Of a DNA stretch of 64,000 nucleotides, positions 43,868 to 53,096 are shown one piece after another. Origin of the DNA: Clostridia bacterium. GTDB lineage: Bacteria > Bacillota > Clostridia > Oscillospirales > CAG-272. Every line of letters begins with the position of its first letter. Positions within the stretch are counted from its first letter, which is position 1. The stretch covers positions 1-64,000 of the forward strand of contig JAGBEE010000023.1 in NCBI GenBank assembly GCA_017937135.1, read 5' to 3'. Below the pieces are notes generated by a model that made no database searches, was not told the DNA's origin, and saw only the letters and a list, made by a program, of their open reading frames with translations. Made by a program: the position numbers and the translations under genes.

Positions 43868-44635
43868 ATGGCAGAGGAAGAAAAGTTAAATAATACATCC
43901 TTAAACAAAGACGCGCCAAGCGATAATAATGATAGCCAAGAAAGAGAAAGGGCGCTTGATGAGTCCATTGAAAAGCAAGAAAAGCGCGAAAAAAGAGGTA
44001 AGCTTATTGGTAAGATTATTTCTATTTGCTTCTCTGTTGCTCTGTTCGCTTTTATTGGCGCTTTGCTTATAAGAATTTATCAATCCGATTATAAGGCTCT
44101 TGAAGAAACATATATCACAGACAATTTTAAAGAGGCATACGAAAAGAGTCAGGACGTGCGTACACACGCTACAAATGACCAATTTTCAAAAAATGGCGCT
44201 ATTTATACCTATTCCCTTGTTTACATTCCAAAAAGCGGTTATTTGCAGCTCACAGTAAGATATAACAAGCTCCATATTGATGATGTAAAAGAGGCCTGCC
44301 CCGATTTTAGTGAGGATGATATTTTTTATACTCTAACCGACAAGACGGGTAAGACATACGAGCCTATACTAATTGACACTACTGAAAAATTTATGTACAA
44401 ATATTTTAAATTTGAATTTGTAGGTGTTAATTTTAACAATGACGATATTACTGTAAATATGTTCCTTGATGGAGTTAAGCTAATTGACGGTGATAAGCAG
44501 GGCGATGCTTCTCTTGTGCCGAGCAAGGGCGATAAGTATAACTCGGGTATGGTAGTTATACACTCAAAGGACAACACACATATTCCCTATGAGTTTTCAA
44601 GCGATGAAAAGGAAGAGCTTGGAATAAAGGACTAA
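43868..44635 (+). CDS. Single-pass membrane protein, unknown
   Basis: 255 residues. A charged, Glu/Lys-rich N-terminus (1-48) is followed by one membrane helix (IISICFSVALFAFIGALLI) and a soluble extracellular beta-rich region with a DxxGK (TDKTGKTYEPIL) pattern. No domain recognised with confidence. The MITE-like half copy starts just after its stop. Confidence 0.7.
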   Translation: MAEEEKLNNTSLNKDAPSDNNDSQERERALDESIEKQEKREKRGKLIGKIISICFSVALFAFIGALLIRIYQSDYKALEETYITDNFKEAYEKSQDVRTHATNDQFSKNGAIYTYSLVYIPKSGYLQLTVRYNKLHIDDVKEACPDFSEDDIFYTLTDKTGKTYEPILIDTTEKFMYKYFKFEFVGVNFNNDDITVNMFLDGVKLIDGDKQGDASLVPSKGDKYNSGMVVIHSKDNTHIPYEFSSDEKEELGIKD

Positions 44636-44641
44636 GTTTTT

Positions 44642-44765
44642 TGGATATTGCAATAGGAGCTAACCAAAAACAGACACTTTCCCTCTTGAAATTAAGTATA
44701 AACATTTATTTTAGTAAAATTTTAAGGTTGAGAGCTTGCAATTTATTGCAAGCTCTCTTCATTTT
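44642..44765 (+). mobile_element. MITE-like element, half copy (copy 2)
   Basis: The left half of the 255 bp element, with 60 bases identical to copy 1 (from CCCTCTTGAAATTAAG to GAGAGCTTGC) and the internal hairpin (GAGAGCTTGCAA/TTGCAAGCTCTC). The left terminal repeat is degenerated (GGATATTGCAATAGG) and the GC-rich right half is missing. Confidence 0.75.
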
Positions 44766-44889
44766 ATAATTTCACTTCGTTTAAATATGTGGCATAAAAT
44801 GTTACTGTAAGAAGTTTAAAGTAAGGATTTTTGTCAATAATAGAAATGTAGCCTGATGCTACAAAGAAAATTTACGGGAGTGAGAAAGC

Positions 44890-45327
44890 TTGAATATAAG
44901 ACGTGGAGATATTTTTTATGCAGATTTAAGCCCTGTTATCGGCTCGGAGCAAGGGGGACTTCGCCCTGTGCTTATCGTACAGAATGATGTGGGCAATAAA
45001 TACAGTCCCACGGTTATTGCAGCCGCCATTACAAGCAAAATGTCAAAGGCCAAATTGCCGACACATATTGATATTTTTGCTGAAAAGGTTGGATTACTTA
45101 AAGACTCTGTTATTCTGCTTGAACAAATAAGAACCATTGATAAAAAACGTCTTAAGGAAAAGATGGGGCATTTGGATAACGACACAATGAACGAGGTTAA
45201 TGACGCTATTGGCGTTTCCTTTGGTCTATCTTCCTATAAGGGTACAAGGGGCGAGGACGAGGATAACAAGAATGGCTACGAAGCCTCTTACGTTGCACTT
45301 GCCGATACGCCACCCTTGACACATTGA
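44890..45327 (+). CDS. mazF: PemK/MazF-type toxin (mRNA interferase), no adjacent antitoxin
   Basis: 145 residues, TTG start with GGGAGTGAG. The MazF fold is clear: [20 protein letters not shown] and [19 protein letters not shown], with later LEQIRTIDK. MazF enzymes cleave single-stranded RNA at short motifs. Length exceeds the usual 115 by a charged C-terminal tail of about 25 residues. In Bacillota an antitoxin gene usually precedes; here that place is taken by the half MITE-like copy and 120 bp of noncoding sequence, so it is an orphan or relies on a distant antitoxin. Confidence 0.9.
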   Translation: MNIRRGDIFYADLSPVIGSEQGGLRPVLIVQNDVGNKYSPTVIAAAITSKMSKAKLPTHIDIFAEKVGLLKDSVILLEQIRTIDKKRLKEKMGHLDNDTMNEVNDAIGVSFGLSSYKGTRGEDEDNKNGYEASYVALADTPPLTH

Positions 45328-45334
45328 TTTTTAT

Positions 45335-45362
45335 AAAAGTCCTCTTTTTAAGGGGACTTTTT
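45335..45362 (+). terminator. mazF terminator
   Basis: AAAAGTCC-T-CTT/AAG-G-GGACTTTTT stem. Confidence 0.8.
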
Positions 45363-45372
45363 CATTTACACC

Positions 45373-45401
45373 TTGATTTCTAATTAGAAAAATGGTAAAA
45401 T
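45373..45401 (+). promoter_or_regulatory. Promoter of the thioesterase gene
   Basis: TTGATT, 17 bp, TAAAAT, 27 bases before the ATG. Confidence 0.65.
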
Positions 45402-45428
45402 GCTTATTAGAATTGCGAGGTATGTATT

Positions 45429-46154
45429 ATGAAGTGGCAAGAAAGCTATAATGTTAAATTTCACGACACCAATGCAAACGAAATTGTTGGTGCTTCTCAA
45501 ATATTAAAATTTTTACAAGAAACCGCTATGTGCCAAATGAGAGCACAAAGGCCCTCATATGAGGAGCTTTTTAATCAAAATAAGGCTTTTATTTTGAGCA
45601 ATATAAGAATTGAAATTTACTCCCCTATTTACGCTTACGATAAAATCGAGGCTTACACCTGGGCGTGCAAATCAAGAGGCTACACTGCCCCACGTTCATA
45701 TATGATAAAGAAGGGTGAGGAGCTTCTTTGCGAGGCTCATTCCAACTGGGCACTTGTAAGCGTTAATGAAAAAAAGCTTTTAAGGGTTAATGACGAGGAC
45801 TTCCCTAACTACTATATAGACGAGCCAATTACTCTTAGCAATCCTGTAAGAATAAAAATACCCTCCGAGGTTAAAATGAATTTGGTTAGTGAATATACCG
45901 TTAGATATACTGATACTGATATGAACGGACATATGAACAACACAAATTACCCAGATATGTTTTTCAACTGCATTCCTAATGTTGGCTCTAAAATGATGAA
46001 ATCTATTGCTCTTTCGTTTGTAAGTGATGCTAAGGTGGGCGATGCTTTGAAAATTTATATGACTAAAATTGATGGTAAATATTACCTGCGCTCACTCCAC
46101 GAGGATGGCAGAATAAACGTTGAGGCTGAATTTATTTTTGAAAATTTGGAATAA
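45429..46154 (+). CDS. Acyl-ACP thioesterase
   Basis: 241 residues, a double hotdog protein. The second hotdog begins with the hallmark YTDTDMNGHMNNTNYPDM, containing catalytic Asn and His of acyl-ACP thioesterases (PF01643), and a helix EETAMCQM-like segment occurs in the first. It releases fatty acids from ACP to end synthesis. Single-gene unit. Confidence 0.92.
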   Translation: MKWQESYNVKFHDTNANEIVGASQILKFLQETAMCQMRAQRPSYEELFNQNKAFILSNIRIEIYSPIYAYDKIEAYTWACKSRGYTAPRSYMIKKGEELLCEAHSNWALVSVNEKKLLRVNDEDFPNYYIDEPITLSNPVRIKIPSEVKMNLVSEYTVRYTDTDMNGHMNNTNYPDMFFNCIPNVGSKMMKSIALSFVSDAKVGDALKIYMTKIDGKYYLRSLHEDGRINVEAEFIFENLE

Positions 46155-46211
46155 GAGTAAATATACTACTTTTATAGAATAAATTTATTGACTTAATATA
46201 CATAAGCTGTA

Positions 46212-46240
46212 TTGACAAGAAATGATTTTTATGTTATTAT
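46212..46240 (+). promoter_or_regulatory. Promoter of the 46.3 kb gene
   Basis: TTGACA, 17 bp, TATTAT, 35 bases before the ATG. Confidence 0.75.
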
Positions 46241-46274
46241 TTCAATGTAAAAATAACAGAAAAGGAGATTTATT

Positions 46275-46505
46275 ATGAAAAAGATAATTTGCAAAAAGGT
46301 TTATGACACAGAAAATGCTTCTATCGTAAAGAAGACAGTTAATGGCGAATTTGGCGACTCCTATGGTTATGAGGAAACTCTTTACATAACAAATGACGGC
46401 TTTTACTTCCTTTACGAAAATGGTGGCGCTGACTCTATTCATCCAGAGGAAAGCATTAAGAGAATGTCTAAGGCTGCTGCTGAAAAATGGCTTGGCGAGC
46501 ACTAA
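46275..46505 (+). CDS. Small conserved protein, unknown
   Basis: 76 residues with AAAGGAG. Sequence opens MKKIICKKVYDTENASIVKK, then GDSYGYEETLYITNDGFYFL, ending MSKAAAEKWLGEH. It looks like a compact beta-rich protein of a type common in clostridial genomes. The strong promoter and own terminator indicate a monocistronic, well expressed gene. No function known to me. Confidence 0.72.
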   Translation: MKKIICKKVYDTENASIVKKTVNGEFGDSYGYEETLYITNDGFYFLYENGGADSIHPEESIKRMSKAAAEKWLGEH

Positions 46506-46528
46506 TTTGCTAAAAAATCATATTTAAT

Positions 46529-46581
46529 AAAACGCGTGTTTTATTATCTTTCAATACGAAGGAGAAAAAGCACGCTTTTTT
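46529..46581 (+). terminator. Terminator
   Basis: AAAACGCGTG/CACGCTTTTTT stem with a long loop, ending 20 bases before the transporter start. Confidence 0.65.
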
Positions 46582-46602
46582 CTTGACAAGGTAGGACTTA
46601 TT

Positions 46603-47982
46603 ATGGAAAATAATACACACGAAAGGCTTGGTAGCCGACTTGGCTTTATTCTTTTAAGCGCAGGATGCGCTATCGGCATTGGTAACGTATGGAAATTCCC
46701 TTATATTACCGGTCAAAACGGTGGCGGAATTTTTGTTCTTATTTACCTCTTATTCCTTATTATTATGGGCATTCCTGTTATGTCTATGGAGTTTTCAATG
46801 GGACGTGCTTCTCAAAAAAGTCCTGTCAAAATGTATCACGTCTTAACTCCGTCTAAGCCACTTTGGCAAAAGCACGGATATTTAGCACTTGCAGGTAACG
46901 TTATACTCATGATGTTTTATACCTCTGTTACAGGCTGGATGCTCCAATATTTCTTTTATATGCTCATTGGAAAATTTGATAATGTAACCACCTCAGCCGA
47001 GGTTAACTCTGTATTTTCGAGTATGCTCGATTCTCCCTCTACACTCATTTTATTTATGGCAGGTGTTGTTATTCTCGGCTTTGTTGTTTGCTCCTTTGAT
47101 ATACAAAAGGGACTTGAAAAGGTTACCAAATATATGATGCTTGCCCTTCTTGGCTTGATTATAGTTTTAGTTATCCACTCTCTTACCCTTGATGGCGCTG
47201 GGGAGGGACTAAAATTCTATCTTATGCCAAGCATCGATAATATAAGGGAGCAAGGTATATTAAAGGTAATAGTTGCCGCGATGAATCAGGCATTCTTTAC
47301 TCTTAGCTTAGGTATTGGCTCAATGGCTATTTTTGGCAGCTTTATTGATAAAAAGCGCACACTCCTTGGTGAAAGTATAAATATTGCGTGCCTTGATACC
47401 TTCGTTGCTGTAATGTCGGGACTTATTATTTTCCCTGCCTGCTTTACCTATGATATTACTCCTGATGCAGGTCCAAACTTGATTTTTGTTACACTTCCAA
47501 CCGTATTTATAAATATGAGTGGTGGCAGAATTTGGGGCTCACTTTTCTTCCTCTTTATGTCGTTTGCTGCTCTTTCTACAATATTTGCAGTATTCCAAAA
47601 TATTGTTTCCTGCTTAATGGAGCTTTTGGGCTGGGAAAAGAAAAAGGTATGCTTGGTTGCCGGAGTGGGTATGTTCCTACTCTCCATTCCTTGCGTGCTT
47701 GGCTTTAATCTTTGGGCTGGCTTTGAGCCATTAGGCGCTGGCACAGGAGTGCTTGATTTAGAGGACTATATTGTAAGTAACATTCTTTTACCACTTGGCG
47801 CGCTTATCTTTGTAATCTACTGTACACGCAAGAGTGGCTGGGGCTTCGAGAATTATCAAGCCGAGGCGAACCAAGGCGTAGGTGTCAAGGTTAAAAATTG
47901 GATGCGCTTCTATCTAACCTACATTTTACCTTTAATAATAGGTGTAATTTTGGTATATGGAATAATATCACCATTTATTTAA
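46603..47982 (+). CDS. Sodium-dependent neurotransmitter-symporter-family transporter
   Basis: 459 residues with 11-12 helices. The first helix motif LGFILLSAGCAIGIGNVWKF is the sodium/substrate site of the SNF (NSS) family, followed by NGGGIFVLIYLLF. Bacterial members usually take up amino acids with sodium. Complete, single gene. Confidence 0.93.
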   Translation: MENNTHERLGSRLGFILLSAGCAIGIGNVWKFPYITGQNGGGIFVLIYLLFLIIMGIPVMSMEFSMGRASQKSPVKMYHVLTPSKPLWQKHGYLALAGNVILMMFYTSVTGWMLQYFFYMLIGKFDNVTTSAEVNSVFSSMLDSPSTLILFMAGVVILGFVVCSFDIQKGLEKVTKYMMLALLGLIIVLVIHSLTLDGAGEGLKFYLMPSIDNIREQGILKVIVAAMNQAFFTLSLGIGSMAIFGSFIDKKRTLLGESINIACLDTFVAVMSGLIIFPACFTYDITPDAGPNLIFVTLPTVFINMSGGRIWGSLFFLFMSFAALSTIFAVFQNIVSCLMELLGWEKKKVCLVAGVGMFLLSIPCVLGFNLWAGFEPLGAGTGVLDLEDYIVSNILLPLGALIFVIYCTRKSGWGFENYQAEANQGVGVKVKNWMRFYLTYILPLIIGVILVYGIISPFI

Positions 47983-47986
47983 TGTC

Positions 47987-48021
47987 AAAAAAGACGTTGC
48001 AAATTTTGCAACGTCTTTTTT
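47987..48021 (+). terminator. Terminator of the symporter gene
   Basis: AAAAAGACGTTGCAAA/TTTGCAACGTCTTTTTT stem. Confidence 0.9.
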
Positions 48022-48078
48022 ATTGCCCCTGTGGCAATTATAGGAGGAGTTGAGCGCTTGGCTCAAATAAATACTAAT

Positions 48079-49863
48079 TTATACCTTATACTTGTTTGCC
48101 TGAAGTTCGAACATCTGAGCGTATTTGCCACCGTCCCTTATAAGCTCATCGTGTGAGCCGTGCTCAATTATTTTTCCCTTTTCAAACATATATATTCTGC
48201 TCACGTGCCTTGTGGTTGAAAGTCTGTGCGTTATAAATACAACGGTTTTATCCCTTGCATTTTTATCAATGCCCAAATTTAAGTTATATTCGGCAATTGG
48301 GTCAAGTGCGCTTGATGGTTCATCCATTATTATAAGCTCATTATTATGAGCAAATACTCGTGCTATTGCGATTTTTTGCTCCTCTCCACCTGAAAGATTT
48401 GTTCCTGTGTCGCAAAATTCTCTTGTTAGCTCTGTGTTTATTCCGTCCTTTAGCTCACACAGCTTTTCATAAAAGGTGCTATCCTTAAGAGCGTTTATTA
48501 CAGTGTCCTTCTTGTCCTCTGTATATACATCTCCAAGCACGTTTTCGGCTACACTTGCAGCAAAAACCTTATAATCCTGAAAAACAGCTCCCATTTTTGC
48601 TCTTAGCTCTTCTATCTTGTATTCCTTAATGTTTACACCGTTTATTAGAATTTCTCCCTCTGTTACATCATAAAGACGCATTATCAGCTTTGTTGTAGTG
48701 GTTTTGCCTGCTCCATTATAGCCAACAAATGCGATTCTTTCTCCCTTTTTAACATAGAAGCTTACATTATCAAGCACCTTTTCATCCTTGTAGGCGAATG
48801 AAACATTTCTAAACTCCAATGACTCAAATTCTCCAAAGCTTTTTTCACCTGACTTTATTTGTGGCTCGGTCTGTAAAAATTTTCTCACCTTATCTGCGTA
48901 TAAGGAGTCCTTGTTCATTTCAACGAATTTTCTTTGAATATCGAAAAGCATATTTTTAAGCTTCCACGAGGCAGTAATTGTAACTGTAAAGCCACCTATT
49001 AACACTGTTTGTGTAACAATTAAATTGTATGCCATAAAAATAAGAACAAATGCTGTTAATGTGCAGCTCAGCGCTGATGCTAAAAGATTATATAAGCCTA
49101 CCTTAAATCTCATTTTTGCATCTGCACTTCGTTGTGCTTGCATTGTTATGTCATATTCATTTAAAAGGTTTCCTTTTATATCAGTTAACCTGTTTTCCTT
49201 TGCATAGTCTGCCAAGGAGAAAAATTTCTCTATGTACCAGCTTTTTCTCCAAAGCTCATTCATTTCAATATTGTATTTATAATATATTCCATTTTGTAAA
49301 AGTCTTATAATCATATCAGCTATGGCAAAGCCAAGTATAACAAGAGCAATTACGGGGTCAACCGTCAAAACGACTGCAAAAACAGAGCCAGAGGCTACAA
49401 GTGAACGAATAAGGTCCGCAAGCTGGTCAACTGTATTTAAAATGCTCTTATCACAATTCTGCATTGAAAATATAAAGTCATTATAAAACTCGGGAGTATC
49501 ATAGCACGATAAATCTATATCATTTGCCTTCACAAAAAAGCTTTTATGAAGCAGCCTTACAAAATCAAGCTTATGAGTGGGATTTAGTATTTTATAATAC
49601 CATGCAAAAAACAGCTCATATGCTAAGGTGTATATTCCCATAAGCGCAGTTAACGTGAAAATGTAAGAAATATCCCTGCCACTATCTAACGCATTTAATA
49701 TCTCGCTTATAAAAAATATTGATACACCATGATTTAGCCCTGTGAACAACCCCATAACAAGACGCATTATAACAAGTGTTTTATCACCCTTATATGCAAT
49801 TTTTAACATAAAAATATTATTTTTTACTGAGTTTTTAAATGGTACCTTTTCTTTTTTCTTCAT
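48079..49863 (-). CDS. ABC exporter subunit, membrane + ATPase (second of pair)
   Basis: 594 residues. Six helices then an ATPase: Walker A VGYNGAGKTTTTK, signature LSGGEEQKIA, Walker B LIIMDEPSSALDP, H-loop ITHRLSTTR. ATG overlaps the stop of the preceding subunit gene (ATGA), so the two make a heterodimer. Exporters of this type move drugs, lipids or peptides. No precursor peptide or peptidase domain is seen. Confidence 0.93.
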   Translation of the reverse strand: MKKKEKVPFKNSVKNNIFMLKIAYKGDKTLVIMRLVMGLFTGLNHGVSIFFISEILNALDSGRDISYIFTLTALMGIYTLAYELFFAWYYKILNPTHKLDFVRLLHKSFFVKANDIDLSCYDTPEFYNDFIFSMQNCDKSILNTVDQLADLIRSLVASGSVFAVVLTVDPVIALVILGFAIADMIIRLLQNGIYYKYNIEMNELWRKSWYIEKFFSLADYAKENRLTDIKGNLLNEYDITMQAQRSADAKMRFKVGLYNLLASALSCTLTAFVLIFMAYNLIVTQTVLIGGFTVTITASWKLKNMLFDIQRKFVEMNKDSLYADKVRKFLQTEPQIKSGEKSFGEFESLEFRNVSFAYKDEKVLDNVSFYVKKGERIAFVGYNGAGKTTTTKLIMRLYDVTEGEILINGVNIKEYKIEELRAKMGAVFQDYKVFAASVAENVLGDVYTEDKKDTVINALKDSTFYEKLCELKDGINTELTREFCDTGTNLSGGEEQKIAIARVFAHNNELIIMDEPSSALDPIAEYNLNLGIDKNARDKTVVFITHRLSTTRHVSRIYMFEKGKIIEHGSHDELIRDGGKYAQMFELQANKYKV

Positions 49864-51698
49864 ACTGCAACCTCGCTTTCAAGGTCGATGTAGTTTTGAG
49901 CCTGCTTTTTAAACATATCGGCATATTTTCCGTTCAGCCTCATAAGCTCACTATGTGTTCCGCTTTCTATAATCTCACCATTTTCAAGCATATATATTCT
50001 ATCTGCACTGACTGCGCTTGAAAGACGATGCGATATAAATACCATTCCCTTATCCTTGCCGATTTTCATCATATTACTATACATTTCGCTTTCGGCAACA
50101 GGGTCAAGAGCACTGGTTGGCTCATCAAGTATTATATATGGTGAATCCTTTATAAAAGCATGAGCTATTGCGATTTTTTGCCCCTCTCCAACGGATAAAA
50201 CTGCACCGTCCTCGCTAAACTCCTTTGTAAGAAGTGTGTTTATACCGTTTGGAAGCTTCATTATTCTTTCATATGCTCCACTTAGCTTTAAGGCATCTAT
50301 TACCTTTTCCTCGTCTCCATCCCTTTTCGGGCGCATAAGAACATTATCGATTACAGGCAAGGCTATCATTTTAAAATCCTGAAATACAACGCTGAACATA
50401 TCGCGATATTGCTTCATTTTTAAATTTCTTATATCCTCGCCATTTAAGCTAATCTTGCCCTCGGTTGGATCGTATAGTCTTAAGAGGAGCTTAATAAGCG
50501 TGCTTTTGCCTGCTCCGTTGTGTCCAACTAAAGCAATTTTTTCATTTTTACCAAGCTCTATGCTTATATTCTTTAAAACATAATCGTCACTGCCAAAATA
50601 TTTAAAGGATACATTTTCAAGCTTGATAGTGCCACTTTGTACATCCTTGCTGTTTTCATTATCCCTCATTTTGGGCTCATATTGCATAAATTCCTTATAG
50701 TCCTCAACAAAAAGCGACCTTTCGTGCAAGCGGTAATATTGGTTGGTCACTTGAATAAATGATTGAGAAAGCTCCGAAACGGAATTTATTACGACAGCGC
50801 AATCTCCCAGTCCAAGTGTTTTGGAAATTAGCGTTCTAAATACTGCATATGCAATAGCTAAGGGATTTGCTAAAATACTTGATATTTTATTCCCAAGAAT
50901 ATCAAGAAGCATTTCCTTTTTACCGTACTTTTTCACTATTTCCTTTCTATCATTTGATGCTTCCTCATAACGGTTTAGCATAAAGCTCTTTGAATTTGTC
51001 AATCGCATTTCCTTGGCATATTCATTAGAATAGAATACTCTTTGTGCATACTGACACCTTCTATATGCTACTCTATCCTCTGTTGTGTGCTTATGCCATA
51101 AAATGTTACTTTTTTTCTTGAAAAACGAGCCTAAAAGTGGGATTATAGCGAAAATTATAAACACAGGGTCCATTCTAAAGAGTAATGTACCGTATAAGCA
51201 GGTATTCAATATAGTATAGAAAAAGAAGAATACTGTAAAGGTCATTCCAAAGATATTATTTGAGGTTTCACAGGATGCCTTTACATATTTATCATAGAAT
51301 TCTACATTTTCAAAGCATGAGAGCTCTACCTCTGTGTTCTTTTCAAATATCGATTTATGTATTGAGGTGCTGATTTTATTACTGCCCCAGCTCCACGTTA
51401 GCTCCACTATAAAGTCTATTACTATTTGAACAACGGCTGGAATGACAACTAAAAGCAATACTGTTTTTGCAATTACTTCAAACGAAACGCCCTTTTCATA
51501 TGAGTCAATTATGTATTTAAGAGCATACGTACCTGTAATAAAATACATAACACTATCCATTAAATATGAAAATAACATAATTATGCAAGCTAACGGAGCG
51601 TGCTTGAATGATATTTTAAGAGCTAATAGAGTGTCCTTAATAACTACCTTAAATGGAGCTTTTCTGCCTTTGTCCTTCTCTCTTTCCTTTTTTGCCAA
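49860..51698 (-). CDS. ABC exporter subunit, membrane + ATPase (first of pair)
   Basis: 612 residues, six helices and ATPase: Walker A VGHNGAGKSTLIK, signature LSVGEGQKIA (Val for the usual Gly), Walker [15 protein letters not shown]-loop ISHRLSSA. The variant signature suggests an asymmetric pair in which one ATP site is degenerate. Divergent from the HTH regulator at 51822 and controlled by paired operators in the spacer. Confidence 0.93.
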   Translation of the reverse strand: MAKKEREKDKGRKAPFKVVIKDTLLALKISFKHAPLACIIMLFSYLMDSVMYFITGTYALKYIIDSYEKGVSFEVIAKTVLLLVVIPAVVQIVIDFIVELTWSWGSNKISTSIHKSIFEKNTEVELSCFENVEFYDKYVKASCETSNNIFGMTFTVFFFFYTILNTCLYGTLLFRMDPVFIIFAIIPLLGSFFKKKSNILWHKHTTEDRVAYRRCQYAQRVFYSNEYAKEMRLTNSKSFMLNRYEEASNDRKEIVKKYGKKEMLLDILGNKISSILANPLAIAYAVFRTLISKTLGLGDCAVVINSVSELSQSFIQVTNQYYRLHERSLFVEDYKEFMQYEPKMRDNENSKDVQSGTIKLENVSFKYFGSDDYVLKNISIELGKNEKIALVGHNGAGKSTLIKLLLRLYDPTEGKISLNGEDIRNLKMKQYRDMFSVVFQDFKMIALPVIDNVLMRPKRDGDEEKVIDALKLSGAYERIMKLPNGINTLLTKEFSEDGAVLSVGEGQKIAIAHAFIKDSPYIILDEPTSALDPVAESEMYSNMMKIGKDKGMVFISHRLSSAVSADRIYMLENGEIIESGTHSELMRLNGKYADMFKKQAQNYIDLESEVAV

Positions 51699-51740
51699 TA
51701 TTATCAGCTCCTCTCTTTTTAAATTTTAATTATCATTTAT

Positions 51741-51802
51741 ATTATAATTCCGTAACGGAATTTTGTCAATACTTTTTAATGGTATAATTCCATAAAAGAA
51801 TT
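51741..51802. promoter_or_regulatory. Divergent promoters with two matching operators
   Basis: Minus strand: TTGACA (51764-51769), 17 bp, TATAAT (51741-51746); the palindrome AATTCCGTAACGGAATT (51746-51762) fills the spacer. Plus strand: TATAAT (51783-51788), overlapped by the related AATTCCATAAAAGAATT (51786-51802). Operator centres are exactly 40 bp apart. The HTH protein at 51822 is the obvious ligand. Confidence 0.8.
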
Positions 51803-51821
51803 AATTTCAAAGGAATATGTT

Positions 51822-52073
51822 ATGAAAACACGTAAGCATGTATATGGCGACTCAAACCTTATTGGAAAGAACGTTGAACAAATAAGAAAGGCGAAGCAAA
51901 TCAAGCAAAAGGACTTCATAGCACAGCTTCAAGTAGCAGGACTCAATATAAACCCAACAAGCTATTCTAAGTTAGAGGGACAAATCCGAGTTGCAACTGA
52001 CAAGGAAATTCTTGTTATTGCAAGGGTATTGCAGGTTGATATAAATGAATTATTTAAAAATGCTACATTATAA
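51822..52073 (+). CDS. XRE-family HTH transcriptional regulator of the exporter
   Basis: 83 residues, AAAGGA upstream. Helix-turn-helix: GKNVEQIRKAKQIKQKDF...NPTSYSKLEGQIRVATDKEI, then a helix pair VLQVDINELF. No effector domain, so it probably acts by concentration or partner. It shares the operator-containing spacer with the exporter. Confidence 0.85.
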   Translation: MKTRKHVYGDSNLIGKNVEQIRKAKQIKQKDFIAQLQVAGLNINPTSYSKLEGQIRVATDKEILVIARVLQVDINELFKNATL

Positions 52074-52109
52074 TGGTAACATATAAATATATTTGTTACA
52101 AGTCTTGTA

Positions 52110-52184
52110 TTTATACTTGTTTTATGTTATAATATATATGCAAAAAACGGACACGTGTTTTTTATCCACGTGTCCGTTTTATTT
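52110..52184 (+). terminator. Strong hairpin terminator behind an apparent promoter
   Basis: AAAACGGACACGTG/CACGTGTCCGTTTT stem (52143-52184) with T tail, ending the HTH transcript. Just upstream, TTGTAT, 17 bp, TATAAT (ending near 52132) could start a very short RNA at the hairpin. Confidence 0.8.
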
Positions 52185-52291
52185 TAAGCTCTCACTGACA
52201 AATTTAAAGCGTCTTACAAATTCTCATATAATTTATTTTTTATTATAACAACTTTTTAGTTGTAAATCAATATGTACTTGCATTTTATTTG

Positions 52292-52311
52292 TTACAATTT
52301 ATATGTTGTAA
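52292..52311 (+). promoter_or_regulatory. Operator-like palindrome before second HTH gene
   Basis: TTACAA-N8-TTGTAA lies 22 bases before the ATG at 52334; further TTGTAA/TTACAA half sites occur upstream at 52100 and 52259. Likely autoregulatory site. Confidence 0.5.
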
Positions 52312-52333
52312 ATCTACTATTAGGAGAATAAGC

Positions 52334-52564
52334 ATGTTTTTTTACCAAAGATTAAAGGATTTAAGGGAGGATAACGATAAAAGCCAAAGCGAAATTGCAT
52401 CTCTACTTGGAATGAAGCAACAGCAGTACGCAAGATATGAAAATGGCATACAAGAAATTCCATTCCACCATGTAATTACGCTTGCAAGGTATTACAATGT
52501 TTCTATTGACTATTTGTCAGGACTTATTTCCGTCCCAGAAAAATTAGATAGAATTAAAGACTGA
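52334..52564 (+). CDS. XRE-family HTH transcriptional regulator
   Basis: 76 residues from the ATG with TAGGAG. HTH: RLKDLREDNDKSQSEIASLL, GMKQQQYARYENGIQEIPFH, LARYYNVSIDYLSGL. No other domain. It may be an orphan regulator. Its end overlaps the terminator stem shared with the crr gene. Confidence 0.85.
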   Translation: MFFYQRLKDLREDNDKSQSEIASLLGMKQQQYARYENGIQEIPFHHVITLARYYNVSIDYLSGLISVPEKLDRIKD

Positions 52565-52617
52565 GCTTACCCAATTTCAAAGTAAGAAATTGTGCAAGCT
52601 CAGTCTTTTAATTTACC
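52555..52617. terminator. Bidirectional terminator
   Basis: AGACTGAGCTT/AAGCTCAGTCTTTT outer stem with an inner CAATTTC/GAAATTG stem; overlaps the HTH stop codon. Confidence 0.8.
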
Positions 52618-53087
52618 TCATCGTATTCCATAGCTATATCGCCATGATAGCATTTGCCGTATTTTATATCTATATTTTTTATTTTTTCGGGATTTGAAAC
52701 TATAACCACGGTTATTGGGTCAAAGCCCTTTTCCTTTATTTTATTTATATCTGCCTCGGCTAATATATCGTTAGTTGTCACGCTCTGCCCACCTGCTACC
52801 TTTTTTGTAAAATAGCATCCGTCAAGCTCTACTGTATCTATGCCGATATGGACTAACAAATCTATTTCATTTTTACTAAAAAGTGTGTAGGCGTGTCCGG
52901 TTTCGTAGGCATTTTCAACCCTTGCTTCCATTGGCGCATAAAAATTATTGCTGCTTGGAATTACAGCAAAGCCCTCTCCTAAGGCTCCTGATGAAAAAAC
53001 CTCATCATTAACCTCGCTAAGAGGTACTATTTCCCCGTCACAGGGGGAGTAAATATATCCTTTTTTCTTCCTTTTAAATAAACCCAT
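52608..53087 (-). CDS. crr: PTS glucose-type EIIA component
   Basis: 159 residues. The active site HIGIDTVEL (phosphorylated His) and PCDGEIVPLSEV are clear. Stand-alone IIA-Glc takes phosphate from HPr and passes it to a IIBC permease. Last gene of ptsH-ptsI-crr, reading from right to left. Confidence 0.9.
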   Translation of the reverse strand: MGLFKRKKKGYIYSPCDGEIVPLSEVNDEVFSSGALGEGFAVIPSSNNFYAPMEARVENAYETGHAYTLFSKNEIDLLVHIGIDTVELDGCYFTKKVAGGQSVTTNDILAEADINKIKEKGFDPITVVIVSNPEKIKNIDIKYGKCYHGDIAMEYDEVN

Positions 53088-53096
53088 TTTCTCTCC

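Noticed and set aside
48079..51698. Bacteriocin or lantibiotic export locus
   Set aside because: The exporter subunits lack a C39 peptidase domain and no precursor peptide or modification enzyme is seen nearby.
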